37,191 nt of DNA from Anaerolineales bacterium (lineage in GTDB: Bacteria; Chloroflexota; Anaerolineae; Anaerolineales; UBA11858). Shown piece by piece: positions 1 through 7,550 of the stretch. Within the stretch, counting starts at the first letter, position 1; each line of letters begins with the position of its first letter. The translations under genes and the position numbers were made by a program. The DNA lies in NCBI GenBank assembly GCA_016783125.1, contig JADHXE010000007.1, forward strand, positions 1-37,191, in the 5' to 3' direction. Under the pieces are notes generated by a model. The model saw nothing but the letters and a program-made list of their open reading frames with translations, did no database searches and was not told the DNA's origin.

Positions 1-12
1 TCCGCAACCCGG

Positions 13-60
13 CACACCCCTTATTTTCGGGCTTTTTCCATCGCCAGTGCGCAAGTCATA
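13..60. repeat. 48-bp repeat, left copy, inverted relative to the right window end
   Basis: These 48 bases match the reverse complement of 37144-37191 at 45 of 48 positions by eye. The core contains CACACCCCTTATTTTCGG followed by a T-run and CCATCGCCAGT. The copy lies just upstream of the first gene. The same CACACCC...TTTTCGGGC word recurs in the right arm of the hairpin at 2342-2403, so this is probably a dispersed repeat family. Confidence 0.8.
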
Positions 61-72
61 AATCGAGATAAT

Positions 73-2313
73 ATGCTCTTCAAGAACCTGCTTCGACGCA
101 AGGGACGCACAATACTAACCGTTTTGAGTATAGCCATTGGTGTGGCAGCAATTGTTGCATTGGGGGCGCTGGCTGACGGCGTTCAGGCAGGCTATGACTC
201 ATTTCTGACTGGCAGCAAGGCAGACCTAGTACTCAGCCAGCCAGATTCAATGGATGTCAGTTTGAGTATTTTGGACGAATCGATTGGCAGGGAATTGGCT
301 GTCATGCCAGAGGTTGCCGAAGTCAGTCCAATGATTCAAAGCTTTGTGCAAACCGAAGATGTCCCCTACTTCTTTGTTTTTGGTTACCCTGAAGACAGCT
401 TCATCCTCGGCCGATTCAAGATCATCGATGGTGTAGGTTTAGATAGTCGCGAAGCTCAACGGGCTCAGGGTAAGCCCCTGATTTTAGGCGCATCGGCAGC
501 TGAAATCCTGGATAGACAGCCCGGAGATACGCTTCGACTTACAGAGAGTGTTTATCGAATCGTAGGTATTTATGAAACGGGTAAAGAATTGGAAGATAGC
601 GGTGCTGTGCTGCCCCTGAAAGAAGCTCAGGAACTTTTGGGAAAGCAACATAAAGTGAGTTTATTTTATGTCCAACTCAAAGACCCATCCTTGAGCAATC
701 GTCTTGAAGAACGTGTTGAACGATTATGGTCGGATGTGGCCATTAGCAGCACAGAGTCTTACGCTGACAAACAGATCATGGGAGATTACATGCAGGGGTT
801 CGCCTGGGCCATCGCTGGACTGTCGATTGTGATCGGTGGTGTGGTTATGATGAATTCCCAATTAATGGCCGTGATGGAACGTACCCGAGAAATTGGTGTA
901 CTTCGCTCAGTTGGCTGGAACAAGCGACGTATACTTCTTATGATCTTAGGCGAGTCATTACTTGTAGGTATCATGGGTGGTCTGATCGGCATTGGTTTGG
1001 GATGGCTGATGCTGGTGGCCGCATCGGATGTAATCAGTTTCTTTGGCGCCTCAACCGAAAATATCCGCCCGGCCATCTTGATACAAGCATCTATCACCGT
1101 TTTAGTTCTGGGATTTGTAGGAGGTGCGTATCCCGCCTGGCAAGCTTCCCGCTTGCAGCCAGTGGAGGCCCTTCGGTACGAGGGAGGCAGTGCTGGTAAA
1201 GTGCGTCGTCTACCAGCAGGTGGTATGACTATTCAAAGCCTGTGGCAGCGTACTTCCCGAACGTTTTTGACATTAGGGGTGATCGGTATCACCGTAGGTG
1301 GCATTATGGCCTTAGAAGCCATGGTTCGAGGCACAACGGACATGATCTCAGGGATGGGCGGGGATGCTGAAATAATGCTTCGGCAAGCTGGTATTGCTGA
1401 TACCGGATACAGCACTATCAATCAACGTGTTGGTGCCAAGATTGCCGCTATGTCGGAAATCGAGAGTGTTAGCGGGTTGATTTTCTCTGCCACCGCTTTG
1501 CCGGAAGCTGGTATGTTTTTCATTTATCGGGGTCTTGCACCCAATGAATACAGTATCCAACGCGTTAACGTTGTCGAAGGAGAACGCCTTACTACTAATC
1601 ACCAAATCATGTTGGGGCGCATGATGGCTGATTCTCTGAATACAGGTGTTGGTGATACCTTTGAATTGATGGGCAGCCGTTTCCGCGTGGTCGGCATCTA
1701 TGAAAGCGGTACCGGTTTTATGGAATTGGGTGGTGTGATTTCTCTACGGGACGGGCAAACTCTTGCTGGTAAACCACGCAATGTGAGTCTTTATATGGTC
1801 AAGGTGAAAGATCCATCTCAAGCAGAAGAAATCGTTGATAATATCAATGCCCGGTTTCCTGAAGTCCACGCAGCCCTGACCGGTGAATTTGCTGAACAAA
1901 TGCCTGATATGCAGAGCATGGATGCCATGATGGCAGGGATTTCCTTCCTCGCAATTATGGTTGGTGGGGTGGGAGTGATGAATACCATGTTGATGTCGGT
2001 ATTAGAACGAACTCGAGAGATCGGTGTTTTACGGGCACTGGGTTGGCGCAGGGGCCGAATTCTAAGAATGATAATGAGCGAGGCTTTATTATTAGGAATC
2101 TTTGGTGCCGTTGCTGGCATCTTCATCGCCCTTGGATTGGGTGAACTGATACTCAGATCACCCGTCATAGGTGATATGTTACAGCTTAGATGGGAAATGG
2201 ATATTTTCACACGCGCAATTAGTTTAGCCATATTCTTGGGTGTACTAGGTGGCTTTTACCCCGCTTTCCGGGCTACCCGATTGCAGCCTGTAGAGGCGCT
2301 TAGATACGAATGA
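73..2313 (+). CDS. Tandemly duplicated FtsX/MacB-type ABC transporter permease
   Basis: This 746-residue integral membrane protein is the permease of a MacB/LolC-like ABC exporter. It consists of two homologous modules, about residues 1-375 and 385-746. Each has an N-terminal membrane helix, a MacB-type extracytoplasmic core, and three C-terminal helices of the FtsX fold. The repeat is visible in paired motifs: TREIGVLRSVGW and TREIGVLRALGW, and module ends RLQPVEALRYEG and RLQPVEALRYE. One chain could therefore supply both halves of what is usually a permease dimer. The membrane fusion protein and ATPase genes follow on the same strand. The substrate is unknown; MacB relatives export peptides, antibiotics or lipoproteins. 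The start is the ATG at 73, with only a weak purine-rich stretch before it. Confidence 0.9.
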   Translation: MLFKNLLRRKGRTILTVLSIAIGVAAIVALGALADGVQAGYDSFLTGSKADLVLSQPDSMDVSLSILDESIGRELAVMPEVAEVSPMIQSFVQTEDVPYFFVFGYPEDSFILGRFKIIDGVGLDSREAQRAQGKPLILGASAAEILDRQPGDTLRLTESVYRIVGIYETGKELEDSGAVLPLKEAQELLGKQHKVSLFYVQLKDPSLSNRLEERVERLWSDVAISSTESYADKQIMGDYMQGFAWAIAGLSIVIGGVVMMNSQLMAVMERTREIGVLRSVGWNKRRILLMILGESLLVGIMGGLIGIGLGWLMLVAASDVISFFGASTENIRPAILIQASITVLVLGFVGGAYPAWQASRLQPVEALRYEGGSAGKVRRLPAGGMTIQSLWQRTSRTFLTLGVIGITVGGIMALEAMVRGTTDMISGMGGDAEIMLRQAGIADTGYSTINQRVGAKIAAMSEIESVSGLIFSATALPEAGMFFIYRGLAPNEYSIQRVNVVEGERLTTNHQIMLGRMMADSLNTGVGDTFELMGSRFRVVGIYESGTGFMELGGVISLRDGQTLAGKPRNVSLYMVKVKDPSQAEEIVDNINARFPEVHAALTGEFAEQMPDMQSMDAMMAGISFLAIMVGGVGVMNTMLMSVLERTREIGVLRALGWRRGRILRMIMSEALLLGIFGAVAGIFIALGLGELILRSPVIGDMLQLRWEMDIFTRAISLAIFLGVLGGFYPAFRATRLQPVEALRYE

Positions 2314-2341
2314 ATAGAATTACTCAGCCATACGGGGAATC

Positions 2342-2403
2342 CCCGGAAAAAGGGTGTGCGCAGGGAGCGCCCGCTTTGCGCCTGCGCACACCCTTTTTTC
2401 GGG
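2342..2403. repeat. Long near-perfect hairpin, possible terminator
   Basis: Left arm 2342-2364 and right arm 2381-2403 pair over 23 bases with one mismatch around a 16-base loop. The arms contain AAAAAGGGTGTGCGCAGG and its complement. The hairpin begins 28 bases after the permease stop codon. It could terminate or process the mRNA between the permease and the fusion protein gene. Part of the right arm resembles the repeat at both window ends. Confidence 0.8.
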
Positions 2404-2469
2404 CAAATCCGTTCTGTGGTTGAGCAGTTTGAATGAAAATTTTGAGAGAAAATAAATAAGGAGAATTAC

Positions 2470-3660
2470 ATGAAGAACAAAAACCTAATCATTACCTTAT
2501 TTGCAGCAGCATTAGCAATAATGTTGCTTGCGAGATGCGACAGCATTCCTGGATTAACAGAACCCACACCTACTCCAGTGCCCGTTGTTGAAGATTTCAC
2601 TCCTGTGGTCAGTGCTACAGGGAAAGTTCTCCCAGCGGAATGGGCTACTTTGAGTGTCAAAACGACGGGTATTGTCGCTGAAGTTTTGTTTGGTGAAGAT
2701 GATGTTGTAGCCGCCAGTCAATTATTGGTGCGCTTGGAGGGCACTGAAAACCTGGAAGCGGCCATCGCAGCGACACGCTTTGAGGTTGTTTCTGCTCAAC
2801 AAGCTTTGGATACCCTTTATGATGATCCCGAATTGGCTTTGGAGCGAGTACAACAGACCATCGTCGATGCTCATAAAACCATCGAGGATGCTGAACGCCG
2901 CCTCAGGAATCTTTCTCAAACGGCCTCACAGGCGGATATCGACCAGGCCTTTGCTAACATGGTTTTGGCAAAAGATGAGCTTGATAAAGCCAAAGAAGAT
3001 TTTGAACCCTATGAGGACAAACCTGAAGATGACCTCGGCAGGGCCAATTTCCTCAGCAGGATGGCTCAAGAACAAAAGGATTACGACGCCACTGTGCGTC
3101 TCTACAACGCCTTGACTGGTTTTGGAGATGATCTCGATATTGCTGAAGCGCAATCAGACCTGGCTTTGGCGCAGGCTCAACTGGCTTCATCACAGCGCGA
3201 TTATGAAATCATGCAGGAAGGGCCTGACCCCGATGATGTCGCTGTTGCCGAAGCACGCCTGGCGAATGCAGAAGCCCAACTGGCTGCTGCAGAAGCTGCT
3301 TTGAACGACCTGGAGGTGCTCTCTCCATTCGATGGCACTATCGGTGATTTGTATATTCATGCTGGAGAATGGGTTTCGCCAGGCCAACCGGTGCTGCTTT
3401 TAGCGGATCTAGGTCACTTGCGGGTTGAGACCACAGACCTCAATGAGATTGATGTCGCTCAATTAGAAATTGGCGACAAAGCCATCGTGACCTTCGACGC
3501 CTTGCCCAATGTTGTCATCGAAGGTACGGTCACCCGCATCGCACCCAAAGATTCCGAAGGATCGGGAGTGAATTACCCCGTTGTCATCGAGCTAGCCGAG
3601 ATCCCCGACGGATTGCGCTGGGGTATGACCGCTTTTGTGGATGTGGAGATAGAAGAGTAG
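2470..3660 (+). CDS. HlyD/MacA-type membrane fusion protein
   Basis: This 396-residue protein is the periplasmic-adaptor-like subunit expected to work with the permease and ATPase on either side. Residues 1-24 form a hydrophobic signal segment ending LLARC, a poor lipobox because Arg precedes the Cys. A biotinyl-lipoyl-like half follows at about 40-80, then a long Ala/Gln/Glu-rich coiled-coil hairpin at about 90-285. The second lipoyl half contains SPFDGTIGDLYIHAGEWV, and a beta-barrel domain ends the protein. This order is typical of RND/MacA fusion proteins. The start has a good ribosome binding site (AAGGAG, 7 bases upstream). If the host is monoderm, as proposed for many Chloroflexota, the protein would act outside the membrane without an outer-membrane channel. 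Confidence 0.9.
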   Translation: MKNKNLIITLFAAALAIMLLARCDSIPGLTEPTPTPVPVVEDFTPVVSATGKVLPAEWATLSVKTTGIVAEVLFGEDDVVAASQLLVRLEGTENLEAAIAATRFEVVSAQQALDTLYDDPELALERVQQTIVDAHKTIEDAERRLRNLSQTASQADIDQAFANMVLAKDELDKAKEDFEPYEDKPEDDLGRANFLSRMAQEQKDYDATVRLYNALTGFGDDLDIAEAQSDLALAQAQLASSQRDYEIMQEGPDPDDVAVAEARLANAEAQLAAAEAALNDLEVLSPFDGTIGDLYIHAGEWVSPGQPVLLLADLGHLRVETTDLNEIDVAQLEIGDKAIVTFDALPNVVIEGTVTRIAPKDSEGSGVNYPVVIELAEIPDGLRWGMTAFVDVEIEE

Positions 3661-3734
3661 AAAAGTATGCAGGTTGCAAGTGTGCAAGTAGCAGAATATT
3701 TGTTTACCTTGTGTACCTCTTATGGAGATAAATT

Positions 3735-4583
3735 ATGACCAAATCGAAAGAATCTTCCTCTCCCTACCTGATCGAGATCCAGGATTTGGCGCGCATATAC
3801 GGTGATGGAGAAGAAATCCGCGCCCTGGATGGGGTCAACCTGCAGATCAAGCACGGAGAGCTGGTCACTGTGATGGGCCCCAGCGGCAGTGGGAAAAGCA
3901 CCCTGTTGAACATGATAGGCGCTTTAGATAAACCCACCAGTGGGCAGGTGCTCATCGAAGGAAAAAATCTGGCCAAGATTCGCAACAAGGATAAATTTCG
4001 CGCCCAAACGGTGGGATTCATGTTTCAACTTCATAATCTGATCCCAACCTTAACGGCCAGAGAGAATGTCGAAGTGCCCATGATGGGGCAGATGAACGTG
4101 TTTGCCCGCCGCAAACGTTCCAGGGAATTGCTGGAATTAGTTGACCTCGGGGATCGTATGCGACACCTGCCTAATCAATTGTCGGGCGGTCAGAGGCAGC
4201 GTGTAGCAGTCGCGCGCGCCCTGGCTAACAATCCATCCTTGATCTTAGCGGATGAACCCACCGGCAGTTTGGATACAGAAGCTGGCCGCGCCCTGATGGG
4301 GCTTTTGCATGAACTCAATGAGAGCCAGGGCACTACCTTCATCGTCGTGACCCACGACCCTGCCGTAGCTCGCCAGACCAACCGTGTGGTGGTGTTAGAG
4401 GATGGCAAAATCGTGCGTGAAGATATCATCGGATCCCCAATTGAGGAGGATTTGAAGATGTGGCGTCACTCCGGTTTGGGGCGGCGGATTGTCGAAGGCG
4501 ACGACGATGGCGCCTTGGAAGAATTAGCATTTTCCAAAAAGAAGATCGATGCCGTGCGCTCATTACTGGAGCAGGCGCATTAA
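3735..4583 (+). CDS. ABC transporter ATP-binding protein (MacB/LolD type)
   Basis: This cytoplasmic ATPase of 282 residues powers the exporter encoded just upstream. Visible motifs are Walker A GPSGSGKST at about 51-59, signature LSGGQRQRVAVARAL, Walker B LILADEPTGSLD and the H-loop VVTHD. It is about 50 residues longer than LolD or MacB ATPase domains. The extra C-terminal tail is charged and ends in SLLEQAH; its role is unclear. A 74-base gap separates it from the fusion protein gene, so co-transcription is likely. A weak purine-rich GGAGA sits before the ATG at 3735. Confidence 0.93.
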   Translation: MTKSKESSSPYLIEIQDLARIYGDGEEIRALDGVNLQIKHGELVTVMGPSGSGKSTLLNMIGALDKPTSGQVLIEGKNLAKIRNKDKFRAQTVGFMFQLHNLIPTLTARENVEVPMMGQMNVFARRKRSRELLELVDLGDRMRHLPNQLSGGQRQRVAVARALANNPSLILADEPTGSLDTEAGRALMGLLHELNESQGTTFIVVTHDPAVARQTNRVVVLEDGKIVREDIIGSPIEEDLKMWRHSGLGRRIVEGDDDGALEELAFSKKKIDAVRSLLEQAH

Positions 4584-4614
4584 AGAGAAAAAAACACAAA
4601 GGCACATGATATCT

Positions 4615-4727
4615 ATTTATCACGAATATTATCGAATGACACGAATTGCACGAATATTCTTTTAAGATTGGCTAAACCATGATTTTATTCGTGCCATTCG
4701 GCAAATTCGTATCCATTCGTGATAAAT
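4615..4727. repeat. Long imperfect inverted repeat built of cacgaat/attcgtg words
   Basis: The arms 4615-4655 and 4687-4727 are each 41 bases and pair at roughly four of five positions. Both start or end with ATTTATCACGAAT. The arms are made of loosely repeated cacgaat units. The repeat fills the gap between the ATPase gene and the sulfotransferase-like gene. The same family appears at 24782-24868 and 18637-18756. Confidence 0.8.
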
Positions 4728-4754
4728 TTTATGTAGAAAATAATTGGACAAAGT

Positions 4755-5357
4755 ATGAAATCGATTCTTAAAAATATTTTCAAAGCAAAAACTGAACCCA
4801 TCATCATCGTGTCTGGACTGCCCCGCTCGGGCACTTCGATGGTGATGAAAATGCTCGAAGCGGGTGGTATTCCCCCGCTGACGGATCATATTCGCACGGC
4901 GGATGACGATAACCCTAAGGGCTATTACGAATTCGAACGCGCCAAGAAACTCAAAGAAGGTGATATGGCCTGGCTGCCCGAGGCGCAAGGCAAAGTCGTC
5001 AAAGTTATCGGCGCTTTATTGGTGGACTTGCCTCCCGGTTATGAGTATCGCGTGCTCTTCATGCGCCGCAAAATGGACGAGGTGCTGGCCTCCCAGGGCA
5101 AGATGTTGGAGCGCCGCGGCGAGGAAAAGAAAGTCGATGACGACACGATGACCGTGTTATTCCAAAAGCACATCAAGCAGGTTGAGGATTGGATGAAGCA
5201 GCAATCCAACCTGCGTTATATCGACGTTGATTATAATAATCTGCTCGATGCTCCACAGCCCCAGATCGAGCAGATCAACCGCTTCCTGGGTATTGAGTTA
5301 GACGAGGCCGCCATGGCAGCCGTCGTCGATCCAGAACTTTATCGGCAGAGGAAGTGA
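4755..5357 (+). CDS. Small sulfotransferase-like P-loop protein
   Basis: This 200-residue protein begins with IIVSGLPRSGTSMVMKML at about residues 16-33. That matches the 5'-phosphosulfate-binding loop (P-R-S-G-T-[ST]) of PAPS-dependent sulfotransferases. Later segments LRYIDVDYNNLL and a helical INRFLGIELDE tail also fit the sulfotransferase fold. At 200 residues it is shorter than classical sulfotransferases (250-300), so the substrate-binding part may be reduced. A P-loop protein of another function is possible. No sulfate activation genes are nearby and the acceptor is unknown. The start ATG at 4755 lacks a clear ribosome binding site. Confidence 0.65.
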   Translation: MKSILKNIFKAKTEPIIIVSGLPRSGTSMVMKMLEAGGIPPLTDHIRTADDDNPKGYYEFERAKKLKEGDMAWLPEAQGKVVKVIGALLVDLPPGYEYRVLFMRRKMDEVLASQGKMLERRGEEKKVDDDTMTVLFQKHIKQVEDWMKQQSNLRYIDVDYNNLLDAPQPQIEQINRFLGIELDEAAMAAVVDPELYRQRK

Positions 5358-5412
5358 ATTAGCTAATTAGGTATTTGGGATTAGGTGTTTAGCATTCAGA
5401 ACGAATACCCAA

Positions 5413-5447
5413 TACCTGATACCTGATACCTGATACCTGATACCCAG
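5413..5447. repeat. Tandem 7-bp repeat (tacctga), about 4.6 copies
   Basis: Four exact TACCTGA units occupy 5413-5440 and a degenerate fifth (TACCCAG) follows. The array ends 6 bases before the start codon of the DtxR/FeoA gene and displaces any Shine-Dalgarno sequence. Upstream, TAGGTATTTGGGATTAGGT at about 5366-5384 is partly complementary, so the leader could fold. A slippage-prone array here could vary expression of the regulator gene. Confidence 0.85.
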
Positions 5448-5453
5448 ATTACC

Positions 5454-6479
5454 ATGCCAAACCCCCTTATTTCCTTAATAATAGCCGCGCTTCTGACCGT
5501 TCTCGGCGTTTGGATTTTTCGTCCTGAGCGCGGTATGTTTTGGCGTTGGCAGCGCGCCCGCAAGATGACAGCGCGTGTGCTGCGTGAAGATGCTCTCAAA
5601 CATATCCATCAATGTGAAATCCACGACCGGCGGCCGACAATAAAGAGTCTTGCCGGCGCTTTGAATGTGCGCAGTGATGAAATCGCTGATCTACTTGAAA
5701 AGCTCGAGGCTAGCGACTTGCTTCAGGTGGAGGGAGAGAATTTCCATCTGACCCCTGCGGGGCGCGACTATGCTTTGCATATAATTCGCGCTCACCGTCT
5801 GTGGGAACGTTATCTGGCTGATGCTACCGGGTTTGAAGAGGCTGAATGGCATGGTCAGGCTGATCTTTACGAACACATGCTTTCGCCCGATGAAACCAGT
5901 CGACTTTCGGCGAGGCTTGGTAATCCTACTCATGATCCCCACGGCGACCCTATTCCCACGGCTGATGGCGCGATGGTTTACCGGGAGCGTGTGGCGTTAC
6001 CTGCGATGGAGGTTGACAGACCTGCTCGCATCGTTCATATCGAGGATGAGCCGGAGGCTGTCTTCGCCCAATTGGTGGCGGAGGGCTTGCATGTGGGCAT
6101 GATCGTTCACATGGTCGAATCTTCGTCACGAAGGATACGCTTCTGGGCTGGCGGGGATGAGCATACTTTGGCCCCATTGATTGCAGCCAATATCTCGGTT
6201 GAACCGCTGCCTGATGAAGTTCGGGAAGAGGAAACCCTTGGGGAAACACTGACCAGCCTCACCCCTGGAGAGTCGGGCCAGGTCATCGGGATCACACCCC
6301 GCATTCGGGGCACTGAACGTCGTCGTTTAATGGATTTAGGCATCCTGCCTGGCACAGTCATCGAAGCCGAAATAAGCAGCCCCAGCGGTGATCCTGTGGG
6401 TTATCGCGTGCGCGGTGCTGTGATCGCTTTACGGTCAACCCAGGCTGATCATATTCATGTGAGGCGCGTGGCCGAATGA
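5454..6479 (+). CDS. Membrane-anchored DtxR-like regulator fused to FeoA domains
   Basis: This 341-residue protein probably senses iron or manganese and belongs to the Feo system. Residues 5-21 (LISLIIAALLTVLGVWIF) form one membrane helix. About 40-95 is a winged-helix DNA-binding region, and 100-155 resembles the DtxR/MntR dimerisation helix region. About 170-250 is a degenerate FeoA-like SH3 domain. Residues 265-341 are a canonical FeoA domain (LTPGESGQVIGI, RRRLMDLGILPGTVIEAE, ALRSTQA). FeoA is a small cytoplasmic SH3 protein that assists FeoB. The FeoB genes follow directly. No Shine-Dalgarno is seen before ATG 5454. A later start near 5536 or 5566 would remove the anchor and give a soluble regulator; I prefer the longer form because the hydrophobic run is clear. 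Confidence 0.8.
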   Translation: MPNPLISLIIAALLTVLGVWIFRPERGMFWRWQRARKMTARVLREDALKHIHQCEIHDRRPTIKSLAGALNVRSDEIADLLEKLEASDLLQVEGENFHLTPAGRDYALHIIRAHRLWERYLADATGFEEAEWHGQADLYEHMLSPDETSRLSARLGNPTHDPHGDPIPTADGAMVYRERVALPAMEVDRPARIVHIEDEPEAVFAQLVAEGLHVGMIVHMVESSSRRIRFWAGGDEHTLAPLIAANISVEPLPDEVREEETLGETLTSLTPGESGQVIGITPRIRGTERRRLMDLGILPGTVIEAEISSPSGDPVGYRVRGAVIALRSTQADHIHVRRVAE

Positions 6480-6494
6480 TGATGGGTGAATAAT

Positions 6495-6559
6495 GACGGA
6501 GGACGGACGACCGATGACCGGAGTTTTCCGTCGTCGGTCTCCGGTCTTCCGTCTTTTTT
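6495..6559. repeat. Palindromic repeat (gacgg-ggac family) followed by a T-run
   Basis: The left arm starting GACGGAGGACGGACGACCG (6495-6522) pairs imperfectly with the right arm 6527-6553. Six T residues follow at 6554-6559, so it resembles an intrinsic terminator. It lies between the DtxR/FeoA gene and the FeoB G-domain gene. Its sequence aligns with the palindrome inside the formate dehydrogenase gene at 32735-32788. Confidence 0.75.
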
Positions 6560-6573
6560 ACGAAACATGAATT

Positions 6574-7419
6574 ATGACTAAAAAAACACTTATCCCTCAA
6601 ACCCCCACTGCGTCCCCATGCGAAACTTGCCCGGTTCACAACGCGGCGAACTTGCTCAAGTTGGGTGTGGATATGGAAGATTGGGATTTCGCGGTGGCCC
6701 TGGCGGGTAACCCCAACACAGGGAAAAGTACGGTTTTCAATGCCCTGACCGGCTTGCGCCAACACACTGGCAACTGGCCCGGAAAAACCGTCACGCGTGC
6801 CGAAGGCGGTTTCGAGTACGCCGGCAACCGATACAAAATGGTAGACCTGCCTGGTACGTATTCGTTGTTAGCCACCAGCCTGGATGAGGAAGTGGCCCGA
6901 GATTTCATCCTGTTCGGTCAGCCAGATGTTTCGGTCGTGGTGGTAGATGCAACGCGTCTAGAACGTAATCTAAACCTGGCTTTGCAGGTCATGGAAATCA
7001 CCCATCGCGTGGTGATCTGCCTGAACTTGATCGATGAAGCTGAACGGCACGGCTTCCAGGTTGATGACCGCCGTCTGGCGCGTGATTTGGGTGTGCCGGT
7101 TGTGCCCACTGTCGCCCGCCATGGCCAGGGCATGGATATGCTCTTGCAGGCCATTCACGAGGTTGCTACGGGCGAAACAGTTGCTAAGCCCTATCGTGTG
7201 CGTTATGAGTCTCCAGCACTCAAGCACGCCGTTTCCCAGTTGGTTGAGCAAATTGAGGTGGCCTTACCCGATCTGCCGAATCCCCGCTGGGTGGCTTTGC
7301 GTTTATTGGATGGCGATGAACGTATCGCCGAAGCCTTTCGTAAGGGCGAGTTAGGTGACCTGACTTATGGCAGCCTGGAACAAAGAGCTGCCCAACTGCA
7401 AGTTGTTGGTAATCAGTAG
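6574..7419 (+). CDS. feoB: FeoB N-terminal GTPase domain, separate gene
   Basis: This 281-residue soluble protein is the GTP-binding half of the ferrous iron transporter FeoB. G1 is GNPNTGKST (about 45-53), the G2 region is HTGNWPGKTV, G3 is DLPGTYSL (about 91-98), and G4 is NLID, where NxxD is expected. A Cys pair CETCPVH precedes the G domain at about 14-20. A short helical GDI-like region ends the protein. Normal FeoB is about 700-770 residues and continues into the membrane domain; here a stop codon ends the chain and the membrane part is the next gene. The two halves presumably assemble at the membrane. No clear ribosome binding site precedes the ATG at 6574. Confidence 0.88.
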   Translation: MTKKTLIPQTPTASPCETCPVHNAANLLKLGVDMEDWDFAVALAGNPNTGKSTVFNALTGLRQHTGNWPGKTVTRAEGGFEYAGNRYKMVDLPGTYSLLATSLDEEVARDFILFGQPDVSVVVVDATRLERNLNLALQVMEITHRVVICLNLIDEAERHGFQVDDRRLARDLGVPVVPTVARHGQGMDMLLQAIHEVATGETVAKPYRVRYESPALKHAVSQLVEQIEVALPDLPNPRWVALRLLDGDERIAEAFRKGELGDLTYGSLEQRAAQLQVVGNQ

Positions 7420-7420
7420 T

Positions 7421-7538
7421 TTGGTAAATTGGAAACCAGTGAATTGGTTTTGGTAAATTGGGAAATGGCAACTTTGGCTAAAATCCAAGCGCCAATTACC
7501 TAACCAATTTACCAATCGCCAATTACTAATCACCAAAC
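7421..7538. repeat. Inverted repeat of ttggtaaattgg words between the two FeoB halves
   Basis: TTGGTAAATTGG occurs at 7421-7432 and nearly again at 7450-7461. Its complement CCAATTTACCAA is at 7504-7515, with further GCCAATTAC words at 7491 and 7518. The repeat starts directly after the stop codon of the G-domain gene and ends just before the ribosome binding site of the membrane-domain gene. Confidence 0.75.
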
Positions 7539-7550
7539 AATGGAGATTTT

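Noticed and set aside
5413-5447. CRISPR-like array
   Set aside because: Units are 7 bases with no spacers and there are no cas genes in the window.
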